Below are positions 19,139-27,258 of a stretch of DNA of 38,094 nucleotides, in pieces. Within the stretch, counting starts at the first letter, position 1, and each line of letters starts with the position of its first letter. The notes under the pieces were generated by a model. It saw nothing but the letters and a program-made list of their open reading frames with translations. It did not search any database and was not told the DNA's origin. Made by a program: the position numbers and the translations under genes. Source of the DNA: Microcoleus sp. CSU_2_2 (GTDB lineage: Bacteria; Cyanobacteriota; Cyanobacteriia; Cyanobacteriales; Microcoleaceae); assembly GCA_012035135.1 (NCBI GenBank), contig JAAUPI010000023.1:1-38094 (forward strand), given 5' to 3'.

Positions 19139-22100
19139 ATGTTATTAAAAACTATCAGCAGATCGATCGCAAAAATATCTGGCAATGTACCCCTCCGTTT
19201 GGTACTGACAGTGCCGTTCGTGCTGCAAACTATCGCGGTGGTAAGTTTAGTTGGATATCTGTCTTTCAAGAACGGTCAGAAAGCAGTTCTTGAACTTGCT
19301 GACAATTTGCAAGGTGAAATCAGCAGCCGCATTCAAGAACACCTCGCAAATTACTTAGAAAAACCTCACACAATCTCTCAGCTAAACGCAGGTGCAGCTC
19401 AACTAGGAAATCTACAACCTGAAAATTTATCGACAACAGAACGTTATTTGTGGCAGCAGGTAAAAATATTTTCGTCGGTGCGCCAAATTTATTTAGGGAC
19501 TAAAGAAGGTCAATTTATTGGAGTTAACCGAGATGACTCGGGGCAATTAGTTACCAGAATCACAGAAAACTTTCCCCGGCGTTCTTTTTATGCCTTAGAT
19601 ACTTTAGGAGATCGAACTAAGTTATTGCGTTTGGAACCCAATTACGACTTGCGAACTCGCCCTTGGTATCTCAGTGCAACCGCAGCACAAGGACCAGTAT
19701 GGACTGAAATTTATACATTTTTTCAGGGAGATTTGGGGATTACAGCCGCTCAGCCTTTTTACGACACTCAAGGAGAATTTGGCGGAGTTATCGCAGTCGA
19801 TATTGTTTTGGGACAAATCGGCAACTTTCTGCGATCGATCGAGATTAGTCGATCGGGTCAAATCTTTATTATGGAGCGATCGGGCGCTTTAGTGGGCAGT
19901 TCGACGAACGAAAAACCTTACATTACCGGCACGGATGGCAAATTTCAGCGTTTGCAAGCAGTTGACAGCACCAATCCCTTAACTCAGGCAGCAGCAAAAC
20001 ATATAATTAGCAATTTCAATTTAAACTTCCTAGAACCGCCCCAAAAGTTGCAATTTCAACTTAAAGATCGGTCTAATTTCGTGTATATTATGTCGTATAA
20101 AGACGATATAGGACTCGATTGGTTGGTAGTGGTAGTAATTCCTGAAAACGATTTCATGGAACAAATTAATGGGAACAACCGCACCACTATTTTACTTTGC
20201 ATCGCCGCGCTAATATTAGCAATAATTATTGGCATTTTTACGGCTCGATCGATCGCCCGCCCTATTCTTCAGTTAAACGAAGCAGCTAAAGATATTGCTA
20301 AAGGAGAAAAGCATCAAACATTAGAATTCGATCGCACCGACGAAGTAGGCCAGCTAGCCAAATCCTTCAACAGCATGGTATCTCAACTGCAAACCTCATT
20401 TAGCACCCTCGAAAATCAAAATCAAAAATTGCAGGAACTCGACAAACTCAAAGACGAATTCTTGGCTAACACCTCCCACGAATTGCGAACTCCCCTCAAT
20501 GGCATGATTGGAATTGCCGAATCAATGATTGACGGTGCAACAGGAACTTTATCAGAAATTCAACTGCACAATCTATCAATGATTGCCAGCAGTGGCAGGC
20601 GACTCAACGAGCTTGTCAACAACATTCTCGATTTCGCTAAACTCAAAAACAACAAACTAGACTTGCAACTTCGGAGTGTAGGAATTAGATCTATAGTCGA
20701 GGTCATACTCGCTGTTAGCCAATCTTTAGTCAGTCAAAAAAACTTGCAGTTAATTAATAATATTTCTCCAGATTTGCCTCTTGCTTGGGCAGACGAAAAC
20801 CGGCTGCAACAAATTTTATATAACTTAATTGGAAATGCCATTAAGTTCACGGAAGTCGGTACGGTAGAAATTTCCGCAAAAATTGTCAACCTTCACAATC
20901 AGTCGCACGCGAAAGATGGGGAAGCATCTTATTTATTGTCAGTGTTAAATAAGCTGTCCTCAATGCCAGATCGCTCTCAATCAAGCTCAGAGTTCCAAAT
21001 AGCTATTACCGTCTCCGATACAGGAATTGGCATTCCGGCTGACTTGATCGATCGCATTTTTGAACCCTTCGAGCAAGGCGATGGTTCCACAATTCGGCAA
21101 TACGGAGGCACGGGTTTAGGTTTAACACTATCCAAACAATTTGTCGAACTCCACGGCGGTAAAATATATGCTGTATCGGAAGTTGGTATCGGTTCCCACT
21201 TCACATTTACTCTACCCATTTCGCCCGAAAAAGTGCAGTTACTCGAACCAGCTATAACTCCACAACCAGTAAAGATCAAAATACCAAAAACTAATGGTGT
21301 TTCATCAGCAAATAACTCAGTTAATATCCCAGAGATCGGTTACAGTGAATTACCTAAAAAACTGCCTGAGATATCTCAAGACTCTGCGCCTTCAGAAAAT
21401 GAAAGTTTTAGACTCCTGATAGTTGATGACGATCCTATCAATTTACAAGTTTTAAACAATCACCTTTCTCTGCAAAATTATAGTGTCCTTCAGGCGCTCA
21501 ATGGCGAACAAGCACTGTCAGCTATTGAAACCGGACAGCACTTTGACTTAATAATTCTTGACATCATGATGCCTCGAATGTCTGGCTATGAAGTCTGCGC
21601 CAAACTCAGGGAGAAATATCCTTCTCACGAGTTACCAGTAGTCATGTTAACTGCCAAAAATCAAGTATCAGACTTAATCACAGGATTTCAATTCGGGGCT
21701 AATGACTATCTCACCAAACCCTTCTCCAGAGATGAATTGCTGACTAGAATTAAATCTCATATTAACTTATCAAAAACTAACAGTGCCTACGGTCGGTTTT
21801 TCCCAGATTCATTCCTAGAATTTCTGAAAAAAGAAAGCATTGTCGATATTCAATTAGGCAATCACGTCAGTAAAAAAATGGCAGTAATGTTTAGTGACAT
21901 TCGATCGTTTACTGCCCTTTCCGAAACCATGACTCCGCAACAAAACTTTGACTTTGTTAATGCCTACTTACGAGAAGTTAGTCCGAAAATTAGAGAGAAT
22001 CATGGCTTTATTGTCAAGTATTTAGGAGATGGGATGATGGCAGTTTTCCCTAACGGTGCTGACGATGCACTCCGAGGGGGAATTGCTAAACAGCAACAAG

Positions 22101-22645
22101 TTCAACAATACAATGCCGATCGCGAAAAAAGCGGGTATCAGCCGATTCAAGTCGGTGTAGGAGTGCATTTCGGTCACATGATGGTGGGGATAGTTGGGGA
22201 AGCAGCGAGAATGCAGGGAGATGCTTTTTCTGATAATGTCAATTTAGCCTCTCGTTTGGAAAGTCTCACCAAATTCTACGGAGTATCATTAATCATTTCT
22301 GAGAAAGTTGTAGAGAATTTGAGTCAGCCAGAACAATATCAAATTCGGTTTTTAGATAGAGTAATTGTCAAAGGCAAGCAAAAACCTATTTCTATCTTTG
22401 AAGTCCTCGACGCTGAAACAGAGTTAGTGCGGGCACTGAAATTGCAAACTCAGTTGGATTTTGAACGGGGTTTAGAACACTATCGCCGTCATGAATTTAG
22501 GGCATCTAAAACCTCTTTTCATCAAGTATTAGCTGTTAATCCCGACGACAAAACGGCTGCACTGTATTTAGAACGAGTTAACCATTTGATAGAAAAGGGC
22601 GTCCCGGAAAATTGGTCTGGGGCTTGGACTTTAACTGAGAAGTAA
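19139..22645 (+). CDS. Hybrid sensor histidine kinase / class III nucleotidyl cyclase B
   Basis: 1168 residues from ATG 19139. I chose it over the ATG 51 bases upstream because the N-terminus then aligns residue for residue with paralogue A up to VPFVLQ. Numbers below are for the longer 1185-residue form. TM1 about 35-58; dCache (RTRPWYLSATAAQGPVWTE; GGVIAVDIVLGQIGNFLRS) about 60-360; TM2 about 366-386; HAMP; HisKA His464; HATPase (DTGIGIP, GGTGLGLT); REC with Asp825 and Lys877; cyclase with Asp937, Asp981, Lys977, Asp1045 (where A has Thr), Asn1052 and Arg1056; TPR-like tail ending VPENWSGAWTLTEK. It has about 55 extra residues in the HATPase-REC linker and an HATPase loop insertion near 600-635. 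The canonical RPWY Cache motif suggests it binds a small ligand. Its 3' end overlaps the convergent HD gene. Confidence 0.92.
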   Translation: MLLKTISRSIAKISGNVPLRLVLTVPFVLQTIAVVSLVGYLSFKNGQKAVLELADNLQGEISSRIQEHLANYLEKPHTISQLNAGAAQLGNLQPENLSTTERYLWQQVKIFSSVRQIYLGTKEGQFIGVNRDDSGQLVTRITENFPRRSFYALDTLGDRTKLLRLEPNYDLRTRPWYLSATAAQGPVWTEIYTFFQGDLGITAAQPFYDTQGEFGGVIAVDIVLGQIGNFLRSIEISRSGQIFIMERSGALVGSSTNEKPYITGTDGKFQRLQAVDSTNPLTQAAAKHIISNFNLNFLEPPQKLQFQLKDRSNFVYIMSYKDDIGLDWLVVVVIPENDFMEQINGNNRTTILLCIAALILAIIIGIFTARSIARPILQLNEAAKDIAKGEKHQTLEFDRTDEVGQLAKSFNSMVSQLQTSFSTLENQNQKLQELDKLKDEFLANTSHELRTPLNGMIGIAESMIDGATGTLSEIQLHNLSMIASSGRRLNELVNNILDFAKLKNNKLDLQLRSVGIRSIVEVILAVSQSLVSQKNLQLINNISPDLPLAWADENRLQQILYNLIGNAIKFTEVGTVEISAKIVNLHNQSHAKDGEASYLLSVLNKLSSMPDRSQSSSEFQIAITVSDTGIGIPADLIDRIFEPFEQGDGSTIRQYGGTGLGLTLSKQFVELHGGKIYAVSEVGIGSHFTFTLPISPEKVQLLEPAITPQPVKIKIPKTNGVSSANNSVNIPEIGYSELPKKLPEISQDSAPSENESFRLLIVDDDPINLQVLNNHLSLQNYSVLQALNGEQALSAIETGQHFDLIILDIMMPRMSGYEVCAKLREKYPSHELPVVMLTAKNQVSDLITGFQFGANDYLTKPFSRDELLTRIKSHINLSKTNSAYGRFFPDSFLEFLKKESIVDIQLGNHVSKKMAVMFSDIRSFTALSETMTPQQNFDFVNAYLREVSPKIRENHGFIVKYLGDGMMAVFPNGADDALRGGIAKQQQVQQYNADREKSGYQPIQVGVGVHFGHMMVGIVGEAARMQGDAFSDNVNLASRLESLTKFYGVSLIISEKVVENLSQPEQYQIRFLDRVIVKGKQKPISIFEVLDAETELVRALKLQTQLDFERGLEHYRRHEFRASKTSFHQVLAVNPDDKTAALYLERVNHLIEKGVPENWSGAWTLTEK

Positions 22646-24011
22646 TATTGTAGTAGCGGTTGATAGTAGACTTGCGACTGTCAAATAGTTTAATAATTGA
22701 ATCAACGATAATTTCTGTTACAATCGGGTTAAAGTCGTTAATAAAGTCGTCAGCGGAAAGATTTTCTTTAAAAAAATCTTTAGCCCGATCGCACTGATAC
22801 CGCATCTCGTCAAAGCCAACAATTTTAACTACAAACGCTGCCAGTGGCGAGTTTTCTAAATCGGTATTGGAACTGCTTTTAGCCCGCCCATCTTCTAATA
22901 AATTGAATACTTCTATTTCTAAGGCTGTTTTCGGTTCTAATGGTTTCTTGACTTCTGGGAAAAAGCTTTCCAGTCGCACGCCTCTGGAAACTCGATCGGG
23001 TAGTTCGCCCATCATCATTGCCAAAGAAACATCAACTCCCAAACCGGAAGAAAGAGCTTCGATTAGAGCGATCGCAGCCAGTTTGCAACCCAAGTAAACC
23101 TTCGCGACTTCGATATTTTTCCGAGCATTATTTTCCCAGCGCTGATAGGTGCGATCGTCTGGATATCCCTCAAATTGACGAAAAATGACCTCAGGATTGA
23201 GATAATTCATAAAGCCTTCCATCTTCAGCAAGGCTACTCGGTAGTCTCGAACCGTGTAAAAACCGCAGTCGGTAAGATTATGATTTGTTTCCGGCAATAA
23301 GTTCCAAGTGTTGGCCAAAAAATGAGCCGAACTTTCGTGAGCAAAACTAATCACGTCGCGATTCGCAATTCTGACACATTTTTTAATATTTTCCCGGATT
23401 CGATCGTCTGTCAAATTCAGGTGAAACAAGCTATTTATTGCTTGGATGCGATCGTACAACCTGTCGCTTGCGGTTACTCCCCATTCAGTCGATCGAAACG
23501 GAATTGTTGATTCAATGCAGGCGGCAATTTCAAGTATTTGGTCGGGTTTTAGAAATGATTCTAGAGCTTTTGCTGCCACCACAGCACTCAGAAATTCGTT
23601 TTGTCCGCCGAAAGGATTTAGCACTTCCCCTGGCACAAAACCAAATAACATCAATACCATCTCAAACGTGGCATCTACAGGCAACTCAGATTGCTCTCGA
23701 ATGACTAACTGTCGGTTAACCTCTTTGGTAACAGGAGTAATGTAGTAGCTGACGTTAAAATTAATGCTGCGATCGACTTGCACGTAGACGATATCGTGAA
23801 ATAAGGCTGCCAAGACTTCGATCGCATCTTCATTTCCCCCCACCTCAAAAATGTGTTCGGGAGTGTGAAAAAATCGCCACGCGCCAGTCATCGGCTGAAC
23901 TATCAGTTCGGCAATTTGAGCGAGTTGAGTTGGTTCGACTTCTGCATCAAGTCGATCGCTTGCCCAAATTAGTTTTTCTAAGCATTGTAAGTATGCCTCT
24001 TGGCTATCCAT
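22578..24011 (-). CDS. HD-domain-like protein, candidate phosphohydrolase
   Basis: About 477 residues from ATG 24011 (preceded by GGAAAAGG); a GTG at 24083 would add 24 residues but lacks a spaced ribosome-binding site. The HD-type ligands appear as FFHTPEHIFEV and ALFHDIVYV. The later D/N-containing helices (CVRIANRDVISFAHES) may supply the last ligand, which I cannot fix. The rest (about 200-450) is helical, including KVYLGCKLAAIALIEALSSG. No membrane segment. The last 22 codons overlap the 3' end of cyclase B on the other strand. Given the neighbour, degradation of a cyclic nucleotide is a reasonable guess but untested. Confidence 0.7.
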   Translation of the reverse strand: MDSQEAYLQCLEKLIWASDRLDAEVEPTQLAQIAELIVQPMTGAWRFFHTPEHIFEVGGNEDAIEVLAALFHDIVYVQVDRSINFNVSYYITPVTKEVNRQLVIREQSELPVDATFEMVLMLFGFVPGEVLNPFGGQNEFLSAVVAAKALESFLKPDQILEIAACIESTIPFRSTEWGVTASDRLYDRIQAINSLFHLNLTDDRIRENIKKCVRIANRDVISFAHESSAHFLANTWNLLPETNHNLTDCGFYTVRDYRVALLKMEGFMNYLNPEVIFRQFEGYPDDRTYQRWENNARKNIEVAKVYLGCKLAAIALIEALSSGLGVDVSLAMMMGELPDRVSRGVRLESFFPEVKKPLEPKTALEIEVFNLLEDGRAKSSSNTDLENSPLAAFVVKIVGFDEMRYQCDRAKDFFKENLSADDFINDFNPIVTEIIVDSIIKLFDSRKSTINRYYNITSQLKSKPQTNFPGRPFLSNG

Positions 24012-24200
24012 CACAGCCTTTTCCATTAATATTACTGTCACGTCAGCTATTCTCTTTGCGATTTGAGTTGTTCGTAGGTGCACTCCCTATTTTCTAAGCT
24101 TTGAGATTGCCACTGCCTTGGGCGGCCAAGGGTTAGCCAGGAATGAGTTGGAAGCCGGGTAGAATAGTTTTGAGTTTTAATTTAGTTGGGATCAAAAATC

Positions 24201-24235
24201 TTGCCTCTTGCCTCTTGCCTCTTGCCTCTTCCCTG
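24201..24235. repeat. STRR heptamer TTGCCTC x4
   Basis: Four perfect copies of TTGCCTC at 24201-24228, then one variant (TTCCCTG). It lies just past the stop of the membrane protein gene that reads leftwards. Confidence 0.9.
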
Positions 24236-24244
24236 TTATTTCTC

Positions 24245-24880
24245 TTATTGTCCGGTAGCCGATCGCCCCTGTTTTCCCAGTCGAATTAGCACGAAATAGG
24301 ACAAGTAAATTACATAAATCGCTAAACCTACCATCGCTAAAAATCCCAAAACTTGAGGCTTTGTAGTAGCGTGAAACATCTCCTTGTACAGCCAAGGCGG
24401 GTCCAGCCAAACGCGGCAAAACTGCTCGTCAATTACCCGATCTGGAGATTTAAAGGCACAACTTAAGAAGGGAATTTGAGCAATAGCGCCCAAAACGCTG
24501 TAGACAGTAATCGCCCACCGCCAAGCTGTAAAAGCTAGCTTGAGAGACGACTGCGGACGATCGGCAATTTCTTCATTCAAATCCACCCAAAACCACAAAG
24601 CAGCAGGAATCAAAGCCCTGGCGATCGCCGACGACACAAAGCTTACAGGCAGCGCAGCAATCATCAGGTAAAGTGTAATTGCCAGCAAACTCGCCACTCG
24701 CCAGTAAATAATCGACAAACGGACGATCGCCTCAGCTTTCTCAACAACAGCCCAAATCAGCACTACCAGCGGGATCGAAACCGTTAATAACACAGACAAC
24801 CGATAATCCATCCAGACTAACGGTTGAAACCAAGGCCCCGTGGCCGCCAGTAAAAGACTCAACATCTTTGGGGAATTCAC
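24245..24880 (-). CDS. DUF3177 family multi-pass membrane protein
   Basis: 211 residues with about five membrane segments (LSVLLTVSIPLVVLIWAVV, LLAITLYLMIAALPVSF, ALIPAALWFWV, WAITVYSVLGAIAQIPF, VLGFLAMVGLAIYVIYLSYF). The N-terminal WFQPLVWMDYRLSVL and VEKAEAIVRLSIIYWRVASLLA are characteristic of the cyanobacterial DUF3177 family, which I recognise but which has no assigned function. Met6 is an alternative start. It lies upstream of the HD gene on the same strand and downstream of CP12, with gaps of 130-230 bases, so a shared transcript is possible. Confidence 0.8.
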   Translation of the reverse strand: MNSPKMLSLLLAATGPWFQPLVWMDYRLSVLLTVSIPLVVLIWAVVEKAEAIVRLSIIYWRVASLLAITLYLMIAALPVSFVSSAIARALIPAALWFWVDLNEEIADRPQSSLKLAFTAWRWAITVYSVLGAIAQIPFLSCAFKSPDRVIDEQFCRVWLDPPWLYKEMFHATTKPQVLGFLAMVGLAIYVIYLSYFVLIRLGKQGRSATGQ

Positions 24881-25023
24881 TTATTTGTGGAAAATTTTAC
24901 TACAAAAAAGCCAAAAAATCAGCAACTGGTACACTCTCTTCATGTTCCAGTTGCTGCTTGACTTTGACCAGATTTAGAAGGATAGAGGAAAAATCTCGCC
25001 CTTACCTTGAGGTTCAACCTGCT

Positions 25024-25260
25024 TTATTCGTCATAGATGCGGCACTCAGCAGCGTCAGGATTGTCGTCGCAATATTTTTCAAAGGAATTCTTAGGTTTGA
25101 CTTGCTTTTGGTGGGAAGCTTCTGCTTGCAGTTCTTCAACTGCGTCCCATGCGGCTGCGCATTCGCCAGACGTGCTGCCACTCAAGTCGCAGACGGTACG
25201 AGCGTTTTCGAGTTCTTCTTCAATTTTTTCTTGGATGTTGCCTGCGGGTGTTGTTGTCAT
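25024..25260 (-). CDS. cp12: CP12, Calvin-cycle redox regulator
   Basis: 78 residues from the ATG at 25260, with TAGGTG just upstream; a GTG two codons earlier is less likely. Two redox Cys pairs are present, an N-terminal one (VCDLSGSTSGEC) and a C-terminal one (YCDDNPDAAEC), with the core CP12 motif AWDAVEEL between them. In the dark the oxidised protein links GAPDH and phosphoribulokinase into an inactive complex; reduction by thioredoxin frees them. The C-terminal pair binds GAPDH. Full length and both pairs intact, so a regular functional CP12 rather than a CBS-fused form. Confidence 0.95.
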   Translation of the reverse strand: MTTTPAGNIQEKIEEELENARTVCDLSGSTSGECAAAWDAVEELQAEASHQKQVKPKNSFEKYCDDNPDAAECRIYDE

Positions 25261-25859
25261 ATTCACCTATCAAGAGTAGAGGAAAGGTTTTTTGCTGCTG
25301 CTCTGTAGAATCTATTTGTAACTGTCTATTTTACAGTTAGGAGTCTACTTCTTGCTTCTACGTAGGGGGACGACCCATTCTACTCCACAAGCGTTACTTT
25401 AGGTCGAGCAGACCTTACTGGTGATGAAAACATTACACGTAATAGGCGTGTCAAACTGTATAGAGCTTTATCTTTTAAGATTTGGCAATTTTACATTTGA
25501 CACCAACGGATTTATGGGCCGCCAATGTTAATTTATGTTAACACAAGAATTGTTGGATGGGGAAGCGATCGCCAAAATGATTAGCGTTCTGCGACGAGCC
25601 AATGCAGGTTAGCCTAGCGTGAAAGATAGTTTTTTTATCGGAAAAATGGGGTCGAAAACCCCGTCCACTTCGGCAAGCTCAGTGCACCGCTTTGAGGACG
25701 GCTTTCTGTTAGAGTGTTTAACAAGTCGGGTCGGGCATTGCCACGACTCGCTTAGAGACGTGGAGAGAGAGTCAGACTACGACAGTAGCATCACTCTGTG
25801 AAGCGTCAAAAATCACCGCCCTAAAAGTGCGGTGAGTATGTCAAAGAGAAGTTTGCCAG
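25261..25859. other. 600-bp gene-free region with dispersed repeats
   Basis: This gap should hold the cp12 promoter (reading left) and the FIST gene promoter (reading right). Visible items: a palindrome GGGGTCGAAAACCCC (about 25648-25662), a dispersed CCGTCCACTTCGGCAAGCTC segment (from about 25662), and an inverted repeat TCACCGC/GCGGTGA (25813-25835) 25 bases before the FIST start. A 25-codon frame at 25535-25612 (MLTQELLDGEAIAKM) is too short to call. Confidence 0.5.
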
Positions 25860-27122
25860 ATGTATGCTCAAAACCAAATGCAATGGGTCAGCACCTTATC
25901 CACCCGTCCCTCTTTGGAATCAGCGCTCAAAGAGGTTGTAGAACAAGCTGAGCGATCGTTAGAAGGGCCGGCGGATTTAGGCCTAATCTTTATCTCGTCA
26001 GCCTTTGCCAGCGAATATTCTCGGCTGATGCCTTTACTAGCAGAAATGCTGCCGATTCCGGCGATCGTTGGCTGTGGCGGGGGAGGGGTCATCGGTACCA
26101 ACCAAGGTGGGGTGACGGAAGAAGCTGAGGGTTCTCCAGCCGTCAGTTTGAGTCTGGCTCGCTTACCCGGAGTGAAAGTAACAACTTTTCACGTTAGTGC
26201 AGAACAACTGCCGGACTTGGACAGTCCCCCTGATACGTGGGTGGATCTGTTGGGTGTGCCGGCTGAGGAGAAACCGCAGTTCATCATCTTGGCCGATCCC
26301 TTTTCGGCAAAAATTAACGACCTGCTGCAAGGACTAGACTATGCCTATCAAGGCGCGCCGAAGGTAGGGGGACTGGCGGGCGGTGACGGTACTAGGGGTG
26401 CGGCACTGTTCTGCAACTATCGGCTTTACCGAGAAGGGACGGTTGGGGTGGCTTTGAGTGGCAATATAGTTTTGGAAACGATCGTCGCTCAAGGTTGTAG
26501 GCCGATCGGGCGTCCGTATCGAGTAACGGAAGGGGAACGCAATATTTTGCTGAAACTCGAAGAACAAACCGACGATACGGGTAGCGCAGGGGCACAGAGA
26601 TCGCCCTTAGAATCCCTGCGAGAGTTGGTGCAAACTTTGAGCGAAGAAGACCGAGAATTAGCCCAGCATTCGCTATTTGTGGGCTTAGTGAGCGATGAAT
26701 TTAAGCTGAGATTAGAGCCGGGAGATTTTTTAATCCGAAATCTGTTGGGAGTAGATCCAAAAGTGGGAGCGATTGCGATCGGCGATCGAGTCCGTCCCGG
26801 ACAGCGGATTCAATTTCACCTCCGGGACGCCCGTACCTCCGCAGAAGACCTGGAAATACTGCTCTCGCGCTATCAGTTATCGATCGAGGACAGGGGTCGA
26901 TCGAGAAGTGCCGGCGCCTTGATGTTCTCTTGTCTGGGACGGGGCGAGGGGCTTTACGGCGAACCCAACTTTGACTCGCGACTGTTTGGCAAATACTTCA
27001 ACAACATCCCTCTGAGTGGATTTTTCTGCAACGGCGAAATCGGCCCCGTTGGTGGCAGTACCTTTCTACACGGCTACACTTCCGTATTTGGGATTTGTCG
27101 CCAAAATTCATTTGACAGTTGA
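25860..27122 (+). CDS. FIST-domain signal transduction protein
   Basis: 420 residues. FIST_N (about 35-225) with the small-residue-rich loops VGCGGGGVIGTNQGG and GLAGGDGTRGAALF; FIST_C (about 226-395) with VGAIAIGDRVRPGQRIQFHLRD, GALMFSCLGRGEGLYG and a conserved GFFCNGEIGPVGGSTFLHGYTSVF end. FIST proteins are thought to sense small ligands such as amino acids. Here the module is stand-alone, as in many cyanobacteria. The final residues NSFDS and the stop come from a TTGACAG heptamer repeat (27112-27139), so the native C-terminus may have been altered by repeat growth. A bidirectional terminator follows. Confidence 0.9.
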   Translation: MYAQNQMQWVSTLSTRPSLESALKEVVEQAERSLEGPADLGLIFISSAFASEYSRLMPLLAEMLPIPAIVGCGGGGVIGTNQGGVTEEAEGSPAVSLSLARLPGVKVTTFHVSAEQLPDLDSPPDTWVDLLGVPAEEKPQFIILADPFSAKINDLLQGLDYAYQGAPKVGGLAGGDGTRGAALFCNYRLYREGTVGVALSGNIVLETIVAQGCRPIGRPYRVTEGERNILLKLEEQTDDTGSAGAQRSPLESLRELVQTLSEEDRELAQHSLFVGLVSDEFKLRLEPGDFLIRNLLGVDPKVGAIAIGDRVRPGQRIQFHLRDARTSAEDLEILLSRYQLSIEDRGRSRSAGALMFSCLGRGEGLYGEPNFDSRLFGKYFNNIPLSGFFCNGEIGPVGGSTFLHGYTSVFGICRQNSFDS

Positions 27123-27139
27123 CAGTTGACAGTTGACAG
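27112..27139 (+). repeat. STRR heptamer TTGACAG x4 overlapping a stop codon
   Basis: Four perfect copies of TTGACAG. The TGA stop of the FIST gene (27120-27122) lies in the second copy. Confidence 0.9.
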
Positions 27140-27194
27140 TTGAGCCACTAACGACTAATGACTAATGACCGCTAATAACTAATAACCAATAACT

Positions 27195-27220
27195 AAAAGC
27201 GGCAGTCGCCTGCCGCTTTT
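27195..27220. terminator. Bidirectional rho-independent terminator
   Basis: AAAAGCGGCA and TGCCGCTTTT form a perfect 10-bp stem with a GTCGCC loop; the A-run and T-run serve both strands. It lies between the convergent FIST and porin genes. Confidence 0.85.
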
Positions 27221-27258
27221 AGCTGTAACTAGATTTTCAGGAACTCGATCGACCAACC

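Noticed and set aside
25535-25612. 25-codon micro-ORF (MLTQELLDGEAIAKM)
   Set aside because: Too short, no ribosome-binding site of note, and no context to support it.
25619-25801. 60-codon plus-strand frame before the FIST gene
   Set aside because: It covers dispersed palindromes and repeat fragments and lacks a ribosome-binding site or family resemblance.
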